Assembly: GCA_020847735.1 (NCBI GenBank)
Contig: JADLBL010000007.1
Coordinates: 23,781 to 87,780, forward strand
DNA length: 64,000 nt
Direction: 5' to 3'
From: Candidatus Eisenbacteria bacterium
GTDB taxonomy: Bacteria > Eisenbacteria > RBG-16-71-46
Both the position numbers and the translations under genes were made by a program. Below are positions 32,988 through 41,803 of this stretch, piece after piece. Position 1 is the first letter of the stretch, and every line of letters begins with the position of its first letter. The notes under the pieces were generated by a model. That model had not been told where the DNA came from, did not search any database, and saw only the letters and a list, made by a program, of their open reading frames with translations.

Positions 32988-34592
32988 TCAGCGGCGGAGC
33001 GCCAGGATGATGGTCGCGACCTGCGCCAGCACCAGGATGATCGTCTGGGAGTTCTGCCACAGCGAACTCTCGCCGCGATCGGGCACGTAGATCAGGTCTC
33101 CCGGCGCCACGACTTGAGCGTCGCGCGCCAGGACCGTCTGGCCATTCGCCATGCTGGTGAGCCGCACGTGTCCGCGCGAGGCCATCTTCGAGAACCCGCC
33201 GGCCAGCGCGATGTACTCCGCGACCGTCCGCCCATCGGCGAAGGCGACGATCCCGGGACGCTTCACCTCGCCGTCCACGCGGACCGACGCCGACACGGCG
33301 TCCACCCGGATCACGTCGCCGCTTTGAAGGCGAATGTCGAGATCCTCCGACCGCTGCACCCGCGACCAGTCGACCCGCAGGTCCGGAGCGCGGGCCGCCA
33401 GGCGGGCCCGCAGCGTTTCGTACTCCGTCGTCGTCATTTCGCGGCGCGACAGGCTCCCGAGCCGGGCCAGCTCAGGGTCGGCGTCGCTCGCGATCCGGCT
33501 GCCGCGATAGACACGAATGGTGGACAGGTCCGCGCGATCCAGGAATCCCCCGGCGGTGCGCACGAGGTCCGTGATGCGCGTCACGCCCGGCCGGATCGGG
33601 TAGCTGCCGGGCCTGCTGATCTCGCCGTAGATTTCGACCTGATCGAGCTGGTGAAAGCGGGGCAGGAAATAGAAGTAGATGCGATCGCCGTTGCCGAGCG
33701 CGGGATTGAAGCCGCCCGAGGCCAGATCCGCGACCTCGAACGATGTGGACTCGGCGCGCTCGGGCGACGTGAACTGCACCAGCAGCGCCCGCTCCGCGAC
33801 CGACGGCAGCAGGCCTCCCGCCAGGTCCACGATCGTCCGCAGGCTGTCCCCGGGACCGAGCTCGTAGGAACCCGGCCGTGGCACGGCGCCCTCGATCGTG
33901 ACCTGCATGAGCCGCGGCGGCACGACGATCACGTCCCCGTCGCGCAACAACGGGTCCCCCGTACGCAACCCCAGCAGCCGGAAACGTTCCAGGTCCACCG
34001 GCACGACCTGTTCGTCGGCCCGACCAGCCGTCCTGCGTCTCAGGTAGATGTTTCTCTCGGAGGCCCCGGGCGTGAAGCCCGAATCGGGCAGCGCGTCGCT
34101 GGCGTGGGCCGTGGCCGGCACCGCCAGTGCTCCCGAGACACGCACTTCGCCGGCGAGATAGACCTTCATGACGCGCGTGCGGATGAGCCGCAGGTCCACC
34201 GAGACGCCACGCATCACCTGGGTCAGCCGCCGGGTCACCTCGCGTCTCGACTCTTCCAGGGTCCGCCCCGCGATCGCGATCGGACCCACGCCCGGAACAT
34301 AGATCGCTCCTTCGGCGCCGACCTGCAGGGGGAGGTCCCGGGTCACCCGCCCCGAGAGGTTGAGCCGGAACACGTCGCCGGGCCCGACCACGTACTCGCG
34401 CGCGTCCACCGGGCCGCCGAGCGGCAGGGTTCCGACCTGCCAGGGCTCGGGCGCGGCGGCGGGAGCGGGTGCGTTCGCGGCGTCCGCGCCGAACGGAATC
34501 GACAGATCGCTCTGTGCGAAGGCGGAAACGGTCGCGAGCGGCAGGATCGCGAGCACGAAACCGGCCGCGGCACGCCGCCAGCGCGACCTCAC
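32988..34592 (-). CDS. Wza-type polysaccharide export protein with multiple SLBB domains
   Basis: 534-residue outer-membrane polysaccharide exporter component. N-terminal signal peptide ends near VSAFAQS; no lipobox Cys is present, unlike E. coli Wza. The polysaccharide-export domain begins YVVGPGDVFRLNLSGRV (about residue 68) and GIYVPG-like AEGAIYVPGVGPIAIAG. SLBB beta-grasp repeats follow: VTIEGAVPRPGSYELGPGD, VEIYGEISRPGSYPIRPG and VRVDGEVKRPGIVAFADG, with GDLIYVPDRGES at the end. A C-terminal hydrophobic helix (SQTIILVLAQVATIILALRR) may form the amphipathic outer-membrane barrel helix. Longer than Wza (about 380) because of an extra SLBB. Start GTG at 34592 overlaps the rfbB stop (GTGA). 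Confidence 0.92.
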   Translation of the reverse strand: MRSRWRRAAAGFVLAILPLATVSAFAQSDLSIPFGADAANAPAPAAAPEPWQVGTLPLGGPVDAREYVVGPGDVFRLNLSGRVTRDLPLQVGAEGAIYVPGVGPIAIAGRTLEESRREVTRRLTQVMRGVSVDLRLIRTRVMKVYLAGEVRVSGALAVPATAHASDALPDSGFTPGASERNIYLRRRTAGRADEQVVPVDLERFRLLGLRTGDPLLRDGDVIVVPPRLMQVTIEGAVPRPGSYELGPGDSLRTIVDLAGGLLPSVAERALLVQFTSPERAESTSFEVADLASGGFNPALGNGDRIYFYFLPRFHQLDQVEIYGEISRPGSYPIRPGVTRITDLVRTAGGFLDRADLSTIRVYRGSRIASDADPELARLGSLSRREMTTTEYETLRARLAARAPDLRVDWSRVQRSEDLDIRLQSGDVIRVDAVSASVRVDGEVKRPGIVAFADGRTVAEYIALAGGFSKMASRGHVRLTSMANGQTVLARDAQVVAPGDLIYVPDRGESSLWQNSQTIILVLAQVATIILALRR

Positions 34593-35641
34593 GCACGCAC
34601 CTCCTTCAGCACCTTCCGCTGCCCGTACATGCGTTCGTAGTACTCGCGGAACTCACCCGAGCGGATCGGCCGCCACCACGCCTCGTTCGCCTGGAACCAT
34701 TCCACGGTCCGCCGGATGCCCTCCTCGAACGGGATCTTCGGGCGCCAGCCCGTGACGTTCGTGAGCTTGCTCGAGTCCACGGCGTAGCGCCGGTCGTGCC
34801 CCGGCCGGTCCTCGACGTGACGGACGAGCGTCTTCGGCTTGCCGAGCAGGCTCAGCAGCGTGTCGGTGATCGTCAGGACGTCGAGCTCGTGCTGCGCGCC
34901 GATGTTGAAGGTCTCGCCCTCGATGCCCGGGAAGGCGAGCAGTTCGAGCAGCGCGTCGCAGTGGTCGTCCACGTGCAGCCAGTCACGGCGGTTGAGGCCC
35001 GTGCCGTACACGGGCAGCGGCTGGTCGTCGATCGCGTTCGTCACGAACAGCGGCACGAGCTTCTCCGGGTACTGACGCGGCCCGTAGTTGTTCGAGCAGC
35101 GCGTGACCACGACCGGCAGCCCGTAGGTGGCCCAGTACGCGTAAGCCAGCCGGTCGCCGCCCGCCTTGCTCGCCGCGTAGGGCGAGCGCGGATTGAGCGG
35201 CCAGTCCTCGGTCGAGTGGCCCTCGAGCACCTCGCCGTAGACCTCGTCGGTGCTGACCTGCACGAAGCGCTTCACGCCGACGCGGCGCGCCTCCTCGGCG
35301 AGCACGAAGACGCCGTAGACGTCGGTCTGGATGAACTCCCCGGGGGTCTCGATCGAGCGGTCCACGTGCGACTCGGCCGCGAAGTTCACGACGTGGTCGC
35401 AGCCCCGCATCGCCGCCGCGACCGCCTGGGGGTCGCGGATGTCGCCGTGCACGAAGGTCAGCTGCCGGTCCGGCAGTCCGTGCAGGTTCTCCTTGCGGCC
35501 GGCGTAGGTGAGCGCATCGAGCACCACCACCTCGGCGGCGGGATGTCGCGACAGCAGGCGATGGACGAAGTTGGAGCCGATGAAGCCGGCGCCCCCGGTG
35601 ACGAGGACCCGGCTTCGCTCCAGGGTCGCGGACTGCGCCAC
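34589..35641 (-). CDS. rfbB: dTDP-glucose 4,6-dehydratase
   Basis: 350-residue extended SDR converting dTDP-glucose to dTDP-4-keto-6-deoxyglucose, the branch point to dTDP-rhamnose and amino-deoxyhexoses. Motifs: VLVTGGAGFIGSNFVHRLL (NAD site), DALTYAGRKENLHGL, VNFAAESHVDRSIE, VQVSTDEVYGEVLEG (catalytic Thr-Asp-Glu), SPYAASKAGGDRLAYAY (Tyr-x3-Lys), NNYGPRQYPEKLVPLF and DRPGHDRRYAVDSSK; these are specific for RmlB rather than other epimerases. Start GTG at 35641, 9 nt after ugd. No rmlA or rmlD is in the window. Confidence 0.96.
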   Translation of the reverse strand: MAQSATLERSRVLVTGGAGFIGSNFVHRLLSRHPAAEVVVLDALTYAGRKENLHGLPDRQLTFVHGDIRDPQAVAAAMRGCDHVVNFAAESHVDRSIETPGEFIQTDVYGVFVLAEEARRVGVKRFVQVSTDEVYGEVLEGHSTEDWPLNPRSPYAASKAGGDRLAYAYWATYGLPVVVTRCSNNYGPRQYPEKLVPLFVTNAIDDQPLPVYGTGLNRRDWLHVDDHCDALLELLAFPGIEGETFNIGAQHELDVLTITDTLLSLLGKPKTLVRHVEDRPGHDRRYAVDSSKLTNVTGWRPKIPFEEGIRRTVEWFQANEAWWRPIRSGEFREYYERMYGQRKVLKEVRA

Positions 35642-35650
35642 GCCGCTCCC

Positions 35651-37009
35651 CTACTTCCGCTTCCGCGCGCGGGACGGCCTGCGGCTTCCGCCGCCCGCGC
35701 GCCCCTTGCCCACGCCGACGTGCGTGAAGCCGGCGGCTTCGACTTCGGCGCGGTCGTAGATGTTGCGCAGGTCGCACAGGACCGGCTTCTTCATCACGCG
35801 CTTGAGGCGCGCGAGGTTCATGCCGCGAAACTCGTTCCACTCGGTGACGATCGCCAGCGCGTGCGCGCCGCGCGCGGCGTCGTAGGGGTCGGCGCCGAGC
35901 TCGACGTTGCGCATCTCGGGCAGGTCCTGGGCCTTGGTCATCGCGATCGGGTCGAACGCGACGACCTTCACGCCGCGGCGCTTGAGGCCGGCGATCACGT
36001 GCAGCGCCGGGGCGGCGCGCAGGTCGTCGGTGTTGGGCTTGAACGACAACCCGAGCACGGCGACCTTCTTGCCCCGCGGCGAGCCGATCACCTCGCAGAT
36101 CTTCGCCACCATGCGGTCCATCTGGTGGTCGTTCGCCGCGATCGTCGCGTCAATGATGCGGCTCGCCACCTTCGCGTCCTTCGCGAACGCCGACAGGGCG
36201 TGAGTGTCCTTGGGGAAGCAGCTGCCGCCGTAACCGGGCCCGGCGTGCAGGAACTTGCCGCCGATGCGCCGGTCCATGCCCATGCCCTTCGCGACCGTCT
36301 GCACGTCGGCGCCGAGCGCCTCGCACAGGTTCGCCATCTCGTTGATGAACGAGATCTTGGTCGCGAGGAAGCAGTTCGAGGCGTACTTGATGAGCTCGGC
36401 GGTCTCGAGCGTCGTCACGACCATCGGCGTCTCGATCAGGAAGAGCGGCGCGTGGATCTTGCGCAGGATTTCGGCCGCCTTCTTCGACTCGGCGCCGATG
36501 ATGACGCGGTCCGGCCGCAGCGTGGTCTCGAGCGCCGACCCCTCGCGCAGGAACTCCGGGTTCGAGGCGACGTCGAACTCGGCGCCGCGCTTCGCCCACC
36601 TGCGCACCCAGGCCTGCAGGTCGCGGGACGTGCCGACCGGGGCCGTGCTCTTCTGGACGAGCAGCTTCCAGCCGTCAAGGTTCTGCGCGAACACCTTGGC
36701 GACCGCGTAAATGGCGCTCGTGTCGGCGCTGCCGTCGGCGCGCGGCGGCGTTCCGACGGTGATGAACACGACCTTCGATCCGCGGATCGCGCCGGCCAGG
36801 TCGCTCGTGAAGTGCAGCCGGCCCTCGTTGAAGTTGCGGGCGACGATCTCGGGCAGGCCCGGCTCGAAGAACGGCAGCTCGAGCGCCTTCATGCGCTCGA
36901 TCTTGGCCGCGTCGTTGTCCACGCAGGTGACGTTGTTGCCGAAATCGGCGAGGCACGCGCCGGTCACCAGGCCGACGTAGCCGGTGCCGACGACGGTGAT
37001 GTCGTACAC
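35651..37009 (-). CDS. ugd: UDP-glucose 6-dehydrogenase
   Basis: 452-residue NAD-dependent enzyme oxidising UDP-glucose to UDP-glucuronate. Start GTG at 37009 with AAAGGA Shine-Dalgarno yields MYDITVVGTGYVGLVTGACL. Other marks: FFEPGLPEIV, FITVGTPPRADGSADTS, VQKSTAPVGTSRD, ASNPEFLREGSAL, ELIKYASNCFLATKISFINE and the catalytic cysteine loop GPGYGGSCFPKDTHAL; C-terminal KVAVLGLSFKPNTDDLRAAP is complete. The tail is unusual: after the normal end come GKGRAGGGSRRPSRARKRK, a basic extension of about 20 residues with no family counterpart. Heads the rfbB-wza-GT4 operon. Confidence 0.96.
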   Translation of the reverse strand: MYDITVVGTGYVGLVTGACLADFGNNVTCVDNDAAKIERMKALELPFFEPGLPEIVARNFNEGRLHFTSDLAGAIRGSKVVFITVGTPPRADGSADTSAIYAVAKVFAQNLDGWKLLVQKSTAPVGTSRDLQAWVRRWAKRGAEFDVASNPEFLREGSALETTLRPDRVIIGAESKKAAEILRKIHAPLFLIETPMVVTTLETAELIKYASNCFLATKISFINEMANLCEALGADVQTVAKGMGMDRRIGGKFLHAGPGYGGSCFPKDTHALSAFAKDAKVASRIIDATIAANDHQMDRMVAKICEVIGSPRGKKVAVLGLSFKPNTDDLRAAPALHVIAGLKRRGVKVVAFDPIAMTKAQDLPEMRNVELGADPYDAARGAHALAIVTEWNEFRGMNLARLKRVMKKPVLCDLRNIYDRAEVEAAGFTHVGVGKGRAGGGSRRPSRARKRK

Positions 37010-37101
37010 GAGGGGTCCTTTCGCGGGGTGGACGGGCCCGCACCTCCGCCGAAGTCGCGGACCTTTGCGGACCTGCGGGGCACTGCGCAAAGTCGGCGGG
37101 C

Positions 37102-37130
37102 AGGTTAGGGGAGCCTGCGGGGAGGGTCAA
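37102..37130 (-). promoter_or_regulatory. promoter for the ugd-rfbB-wza-GT4 operon
   Basis: Minus strand TTGACC (37125-37130), 17-nt spacer, TAACCT (37102-37107), close to the best match in the window. Predicted +1 near 37095 and a leader of about 85 nt. Spacer and downstream sequence resemble the rplS promoter. Confidence 0.7.
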
Positions 37131-37206
37131 CCGGACGCGCGGGACACGGCGCACCGCGCCCGCGCCGGGACCCGACGCGCGGATCGCGGGTCCCGGGTCC
37201 GCGGGA

Positions 37207-37236
37207 TTGCGCGGCGTCGCGCCCGCTGATTAGAGT
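37207..37236 (+). promoter_or_regulatory. promoter for the RmlC-like gene and cupin gene
   Basis: TTGCGC (37207-37212), 18-nt spacer, TAGAGT (37231-37236), pointing away from the ugd promoter in the same 272-bp divergent gap. Predicted leader about 40 nt. Confidence 0.55.
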
Positions 37237-37281
37237 CCCGGCGCGAATCCGGTTTCCCACCCCAGCCTCGCGAGGCGCCGC

Positions 37282-37809
37282 GTGAAGAAAGCCAGTGAAG
37301 TCACCGTCGAGTGGCTGCAGAGCCTCGAGTACCTGATCCAGCCGCCCGGCCGGGCCACGATCCAGGGCGTCATCGTCCGCGACCTGACCGTGCACCTCGA
37401 CGGCCGCGGCGAAGTGACCGAACTGTGGAGCCGGCCGTGGACGAAGGACGGACTGGACGACGTCGCGCACATCTACCAGAGCGCGACCGACCACGGCGTC
37501 GTCAAGTGCTGGCACCTGCACGACGTGCACACGGACCACTTCACGGTCACGCGCGGCAAGCTGCAGGTGAGCCTCGTGGACACGCGCCCCGAATCGCCCA
37601 CGTTCCGCCACGTGAACGCGCTGTTCCTCGGCGCCCTCAGGCCACGCCTGATCAAGATTCCCCCCCGCATCCTGCACGGCTGGAAGGCGCTCTCGGCGCC
37701 CGAGGTGCTGGTCGTCAACGCGCAGACCCACGTCTACGATCCGGCGGACGAGTTCAAGTTCCCGTGGGACTGCGTGCTCGCGGACGTCTGGGAACCGAAG
37801 AACGGCTGA
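37282..37809 (+). CDS. RmlC-like dTDP-4-dehydrorhamnose 3,5-epimerase family protein
   Basis: 175-residue cupin-fold epimerase expected to act on a dTDP-4-keto-6-deoxysugar. IQPPGRATIQGVIVRDLTVH at the N-terminus and ELWSRPW replace the usual IxxD.RG; VAHIYQSATDHGVVKCWHLH corresponds to the Y-x-S-x-x-G-x-x-RG-LH segment where His is the base, although here the Arg is Lys (VVKCWHLH); DHFTVTRGKLQVSLVDTR and LIKIPPRILHGWKAL are typical. It pairs with rfbB across the divergent promoter. The altered active site leaves open whether it is a true 3,5-epimerase or a related isomerase. Start GTG at 37282. Confidence 0.75.
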   Translation: MKKASEVTVEWLQSLEYLIQPPGRATIQGVIVRDLTVHLDGRGEVTELWSRPWTKDGLDDVAHIYQSATDHGVVKCWHLHDVHTDHFTVTRGKLQVSLVDTRPESPTFRHVNALFLGALRPRLIKIPPRILHGWKALSAPEVLVVNAQTHVYDPADEFKFPWDCVLADVWEPKNG

Positions 37810-37814
37810 GCGCG

Positions 37815-38231
37815 ATGCGGGGCGTGACCATCCGACGGCTGCCGGTGCTCGAGAAGCCGCCCGCGCGGCCGATCCTCGACGGCGTGCGCATCGTCATGCC
37901 CGCGGGGGAAGCGGCGCCGGTCTGGAACGGCGGCCCGTGGCGCTTCATCGCCTACCTCGAGCTGCTGCCGGGGCCCGGTCTGTGGCGCGGCAACCACTGG
38001 CACGAGCGGAAGACGGAGTACTTCTACGTCATCTCGGGCCGGCTCCGCGGCGTGTTCGAGGATCTCGACTCGGGCGAACGGCTCGAAGCCGATCTCGACG
38101 CCGGCACGACGGTCGTGATCGAGCCGCGGGTCGCGCACGCGTTTCGCGGCCTCGAACGCTCGCAGGCCATCGAGTGCTCCCCGCTCGAGTTCGACGCGGG
38201 GGACGCGTTCCCGAAGCGGGTCGGGACCTGA
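37815..38231 (+). CDS. cupin-domain protein, probably sugar-nucleotide modifying
   Basis: 138-residue single-domain cupin starting at ATG 37815, 5 nt after the preceding stop, so in the same operon. The double-stranded beta-helix motifs are present: GLWRGNHWHERKTEYFYVISG (first cupin motif, H-x-H-x4-E pattern) and the second around TTVVIEPRVAHAFRGLE. It also has ECSPLEFDAGDAFPK at the C-terminus. It could be a sugar 3,4-ketoisomerase (FdtA-like), a dTDP-sugar epimerase, or another small-molecule cupin; the operon with an RmlC-like gene favours deoxysugar synthesis. Confidence 0.65.
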   Translation: MRGVTIRRLPVLEKPPARPILDGVRIVMPAGEAAPVWNGGPWRFIAYLELLPGPGLWRGNHWHERKTEYFYVISGRLRGVFEDLDSGERLEADLDAGTTVVIEPRVAHAFRGLERSQAIECSPLEFDAGDAFPKRVGT

Positions 38232-38233
38232 GC

Positions 38234-38258
38234 CGCGGGCGGCGGCGCGCCGCCCGCG
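38234..38258. terminator. bidirectional terminator-like hairpin between convergent genes
   Basis: Perfect 11-bp stem (CGCGGGCGGCG / CGCCGCCCGCG) with a 3-nt loop, three bases after the cupin stop and 7 bases before the rmd stop on the other strand. No T tract follows, so Rho-independent action is uncertain. Confidence 0.5.
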
Positions 38259-38265
38259 TCGCGAG

Positions 38266-39228
38266 TCACCGCGCGAGGCGCCCGCGCCAGTCCTCGAGCA
38301 CGTCGCGCAGCGTTTCCTCGAGCGAACGCGTCACGCGCCAGCCACACTCGCGCGCGACGCGCGAGGGGTCGCCCACCAGGTAGGGCACGTCGGCGGGCCG
38401 CAGGCGTGCCGGGTCCTGCTCGTGACGGATCGGGACCCGGGCGAGCGTCAGCAACTTCGCCAGGACTTCGGTGAGCGCCGCGCCCTCGCCGCGGCACAGG
38501 TTGTAGGCGGCGCCGCCCGTCCCGCGCTCCAGCAGGGCGACGTAGCCGAGGACGATGTCGCGCACGTCCGAAAGGTCGCGCGTGACGTCGAGATTGCCGA
38601 CCCGCAGAACGGGCTCCGCCCGGCCCGCCTCGATCTCGGCGATCTGCTTCGCCCATCCCGGCACGACGAAGCGATCGGTCTGACCCGGGCCCGTGTGCCC
38701 GAACGGCCGGGCGCGGACGACGTCGAGGCCGTGCTCCCGGGCGAAGGACTCGGCCATCTGGTCGGCCGTCGCCTTGGAGAGCGCGTAAGGGCTCACGGGA
38801 CGGAACGGCGCGTCCTCGGCGAGCCGCGTTCCGGGCTCGCACGGACCGTACGACTCGCTCGTGCCGACGACGATCACGCGGGCCCGCGGCGCCTGCCGCC
38901 GGATCGCGTCGAGCAGGTTCCAGGTCCCCGCGACGTTCGCGCGCAGCGTCTCCTCGGGCGCCTCGAACGAGCGCGCGGCGCTGCTCTGGCCCGCAAGGTG
39001 GATGACGCCGGCGGGCGCGGTGTCGCGCAGGGTCTCGCGCAGGCCGTCCGCGTCACCGAGGTCCCGTTCGCGCCAGCTCGCGAGCGGAGTGCCCGCGGGC
39101 GGCGTGCCGAGGCCGCAACCATGGACCGTGGCGCCGCGTGCCACCAGCGCGCGCGCGAGGTGCGGACCGACGAAGCCCGCCGCGCCGGTGACGAGAACGC
39201 TCCGGCCGTTCAGCTCTCCAGGGCTCAT
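38266..39228 (-). CDS. rmd: GDP-4-keto-6-deoxymannose reductase-like SDR (Rmd type)
   Basis: 320-residue extended SDR. VLVTGAAGFVGPHLARALVA forms the NAD(P) site; GVIHLAGQSSAARSFEAPEE is typical of the GMD/RMD group; VIVVGTSESYGPCEPG holds the catalytic Ser-Glu, VSPYALSKATADQMA the Tyr-x3-Lys, RARPFGHTGPGQTDRFVVP the substrate loop; EQDPARLRPADVPYLVGD near the end is shared with GDP-mannose dehydratase-like proteins. With gmd at 41804 it would give GDP-D-rhamnose. Start ATG at 39228; a weak ribosome site leaves a slightly longer start possible. It converges with the cupin gene. Confidence 0.82.
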   Translation of the reverse strand: MSPGELNGRSVLVTGAAGFVGPHLARALVARGATVHGCGLGTPPAGTPLASWRERDLGDADGLRETLRDTAPAGVIHLAGQSSAARSFEAPEETLRANVAGTWNLLDAIRRQAPRARVIVVGTSESYGPCEPGTRLAEDAPFRPVSPYALSKATADQMAESFAREHGLDVVRARPFGHTGPGQTDRFVVPGWAKQIAEIEAGRAEPVLRVGNLDVTRDLSDVRDIVLGYVALLERGTGGAAYNLCRGEGAALTEVLAKLLTLARVPIRHEQDPARLRPADVPYLVGDPSRVARECGWRVTRSLEETLRDVLEDWRGRLAR

Positions 39229-39305
39229 CGGCGGAGTCGAACCGGGGATCGCGGGCGCATGAAGCGGCGAGAATCGGGCATTCGCCGCGGGCTGTCTAGA
39301 ACGAG

Positions 39306-39335
39306 TTGACGCGGGCCCGAGGACTTCTCCATCCT
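39306..39335 (+). promoter_or_regulatory. promoter candidate for the TylF-type methyltransferase
   Basis: TTGACG (39306-39311), 18-nt spacer, CATCCT (39330-39335), about 58 nt before the predicted +1 to ATG region at 39400. Confidence 0.45.
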
Positions 39336-39399
39336 GCCGGGTCCAGAAACGGGCCATGCAGATCCCCCGGTCCCTCCCCGACGGAGTCCTCGAAGCGCC

Positions 39400-40248
39400 A
39401 TGTCCGACCTCGCCCTGCCGACCGCCCCCTCGACCGCCGCGGAGCTTTATCTCGACCTGCTCAAGCGGGTGCTCACGCGCGCGCTCTTCCCCGAGCACCT
39501 GCATCGCGTCGAGTACCCGCGCGGCGACGCGCGGCGGACGTTGTTCGCCCCGCTCCAGCGGATGCTCGCTTCCCGCGACATGGCGGTGGTCCGGCGCTCG
39601 GCCCAGGACTCGGCGCTGCGCGAGACCGGCCGGGACTGGCCCGCCGACGCCGAGTCCATGATCGGACTGCGCCGGATGGAGAACCTGCAGGCCTGCGTCA
39701 CCGACGTCCTGAACCGGGGCGTTCCGGGCGACCTCATCGAGACCGGTGTCTGGCGGGGGGGCGCGGTCATCTTCATGCGCGCGATCCTGAAAGCCTATGG
39801 CGACGAGTCGCGGGCGGTCTGGGTGGCGGATTCCTTCGAAGGCCTGCCGAAGCCCGACGCGCGCTATGCGGCGGACGCGGGAGATCGCTTCCACGCCTTC
39901 GACACGCTGGCCGTCTCGCTCGAGCAGGTGCGTGAGAACTTCCGGCGTTACGGACTGCTCGATTCGCGCGTGAAGTTCCTGAAGGGCTGGTTCAAGGACA
40001 CGCTTCCGGCCGCCCCGGTCGAGCGGCTGGCGGTCGCCCGGCTGGACGGCGACATGTACGAGTCCACGATGGACGCCCTGCGCGCGCTCTACCCGAAGCT
40101 CTCGGTCGGCGGCTACCTGATCGTGGACGATTTCGGCACCGTCCCGGGCTGCCGCAAGGCCGTCGAGGACTATCGCGCGGAGCACCGGATCAGCGAGCCG
40201 ATCGCGGACATCGACGGTTGGGGCGCCTACTGGCGGCGCGAGCGCTGA
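39400..40248 (+). CDS. TylF/MycF-family sugar O-methyltransferase
   Basis: 282-residue SAM- and Mg-dependent methyltransferase of the macrocin O-methyltransferase family, which methylates sugar hydroxyls. Family marks: TMIGLRRMENLQ-like segment (MIGLRRMENLQACV), GDLIETGVWRGGAVIFMRA (SAM motif I), VWVADSFEGLPKPD, FLKGWFKDTLP, RLDGDMYESTMDAL (the metal-binding DGDxYEST) and GGYLIVDDFGTVPGCRKAV (second metal Asp pair). In an exopolysaccharide locus it probably methylates a deoxyhexose residue. It stands alone on the plus strand between minus-strand rmd and flippase. Confidence 0.9.
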   Translation: MSDLALPTAPSTAAELYLDLLKRVLTRALFPEHLHRVEYPRGDARRTLFAPLQRMLASRDMAVVRRSAQDSALRETGRDWPADAESMIGLRRMENLQACVTDVLNRGVPGDLIETGVWRGGAVIFMRAILKAYGDESRAVWVADSFEGLPKPDARYAADAGDRFHAFDTLAVSLEQVRENFRRYGLLDSRVKFLKGWFKDTLPAAPVERLAVARLDGDMYESTMDALRALYPKLSVGGYLIVDDFGTVPGCRKAVEDYRAEHRISEPIADIDGWGAYWRRER

Positions 40249-40257
40249 GCCCCGCGC

Positions 40258-41796
40258 TCAGCCGCGCGTGGCGCCGAGCAGCCGCAGCGCCTCGCGCCAC
40301 GGCAGCAGGCGGCTCGCGATCGCGACTCCGCCGGTGACGATCGTGGCCGCGCCGCCGATGAGCAGCACGTTCAGCCAGGCCGCGGCTCCCGCGGGCGCCG
40401 GAAGCATCCTCGCGACGGACAGGCCGGCGAGCACTCCGGCCGCGGCGGCGAGGAGCGGGCGTCCGAAAGGCTCCGCCATCGTGCCCGCGACCGGCCAGCC
40501 CTGGGTTCGCGCGAGGCGCGCGAGGAACCACGCCGCGCTCAGCAGATTTCCGGCGATGTAGGCGACGAGCACGCCCGCGAGCTGGTGGCGGGGCACGAGC
40601 AGGATGCCGAGCCCGAGATGGATCACGAACGCGACCGCGGACCACTCCAGCTCGAGCCCGGTGCGGGCGACTCCCCGCACCATCGCGCTGGCCACCCCGC
40701 TGGCCGCGGCGCCGTAGGCGGCGAGCGCCAGCCCCTGCAGCGCGAACGCGGCCTGCGGGTCGGGCCGCCCGAGCCAGGCGAGGAAGAACGCGGGCGCGCC
40801 CGCGACCAGCCCGGCCAGCAGGACCGCGGAGAGCGAAAGGACGTAGGCGTTGGACCTTCGGTGAAGCTCGCGCAGCCCCGCCGTGTCGTCGCCGGCGTGC
40901 AGCGAGGCGGCCGCGGGGATCATCGCCAGCAGCAGCAGCGAAGGAAACGTCGCGGCGGCGGTGACGACGCGCATGCCCAGTTCGTAAGGCGCGACGGCGG
41001 CGAGCGCGACGAGCCGTGAAAGCAGCGCCTTGTCGAGCACCTGCTGGTGGAGCACGGCGAGGCCGTTCGCGAGCTGCATCGGCCCGCCGAAGCGCGCCGC
41101 GCTGCGCAGGCGGCGCAGCGCGTCCCGCGGCCGGGCCCAGCGGAAGTCCGGGACGCCGCGGGCCAGCAGCAGCAGTCCGAGGACCCAGGCCGCCGCCCAC
41201 GCCACTCCGGCGGCGATCACCATCGCCTCGATGCCCGCGCCGCGGTGAATGGCGAGCAGGATGCCGCCGGCGGTCACGAGCGACACCGTGAGGGTGACCA
41301 GGTTCGCGAGGTCGAAGCGCCCGCAGCCCTGCAGGGTGGAGGACGTGGTGGTCGCGAGTCCGGCGAGGGCGAACACCACCGCGCCCGCGGTGAACGCGAA
41401 GCCGGCGGCGCCGCGCAACGCGTCGGGCACGCGCAGGAACGCGACGACCGGCTCGCGCAGCAACGGCGCCAGCGCCAGCCACAGCGCGCCCAGCGCGAGG
41501 TAGCCGAGCAGGGCGAGCGTCGCGTACTCCCCCGCCTCCGCGTGGTCGTCCCGCGTGCGGGCCGCGGCCACGAAGCGCAGCGCGGCCTGCGAAAAACCGA
41601 GGTCCATCGCGGTCAGCCAGCCGGTCAGGGCGAGGAACAGTCCCCACAGCCCGTAGCCGTCGGCGCCCAGCGCGCGCACCATCGGCGGGGTGATCGCCAG
41701 CCACACGAGCAGCGCCACCACGCGGCCGCTGGCGGCATGCAGGGTGTTGCGCGCGAGTCGCCTGCCGAGGCCGGTTGCCGGAGGCGCTTCGGACAT
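40258..41796 (-). CDS. Wzx-type polysaccharide flippase
   Basis: 512-residue polytopic protein with about fourteen hydrophobic helices (MOP superfamily, polysaccharide synthase/flippase). N-terminal GRVVALLVWLAITPPMVRALGADGYGLWGLFLALTG is the family start; KALLSRLVALAAVAPYELGMRVVT and GILLVPRHQLAGVLVAYIAGN are further conserved segments. Larger than the flippase at 11797 and with no direct sequence closeness, suggesting that the two belong to different glycans. Starts 7 nt after gmd, in the same operon. Confidence 0.88.
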   Translation of the reverse strand: MSEAPPATGLGRRLARNTLHAASGRVVALLVWLAITPPMVRALGADGYGLWGLFLALTGWLTAMDLGFSQAALRFVAAARTRDDHAEAGEYATLALLGYLALGALWLALAPLLREPVVAFLRVPDALRGAAGFAFTAGAVVFALAGLATTTSSTLQGCGRFDLANLVTLTVSLVTAGGILLAIHRGAGIEAMVIAAGVAWAAAWVLGLLLLARGVPDFRWARPRDALRRLRSAARFGGPMQLANGLAVLHQQVLDKALLSRLVALAAVAPYELGMRVVTAAATFPSLLLLAMIPAAASLHAGDDTAGLRELHRRSNAYVLSLSAVLLAGLVAGAPAFFLAWLGRPDPQAAFALQGLALAAYGAAASGVASAMVRGVARTGLELEWSAVAFVIHLGLGILLVPRHQLAGVLVAYIAGNLLSAAWFLARLARTQGWPVAGTMAEPFGRPLLAAAAGVLAGLSVARMLPAPAGAAAWLNVLLIGGAATIVTGGVAIASRLLPWREALRLLGATRG

Positions 41797-41803
41797 GGTC
41801 GCG

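Noticed and set aside
29432..33010. A very long plus-strand open frame (about 1190 codons) opposite known minus-strand genes
   Set aside because: It is low-complexity Arg/Pro/Gly/Ala text antisense to asnB, the FG-GAP gene and a GT4 gene; GC-rich codon bias keeps the opposite strand open.
34469..37108. A plus-strand open frame of about 880 codons opposite rfbB and ugd
   Set aside because: Shadow frame opposite two well-conserved enzymes.
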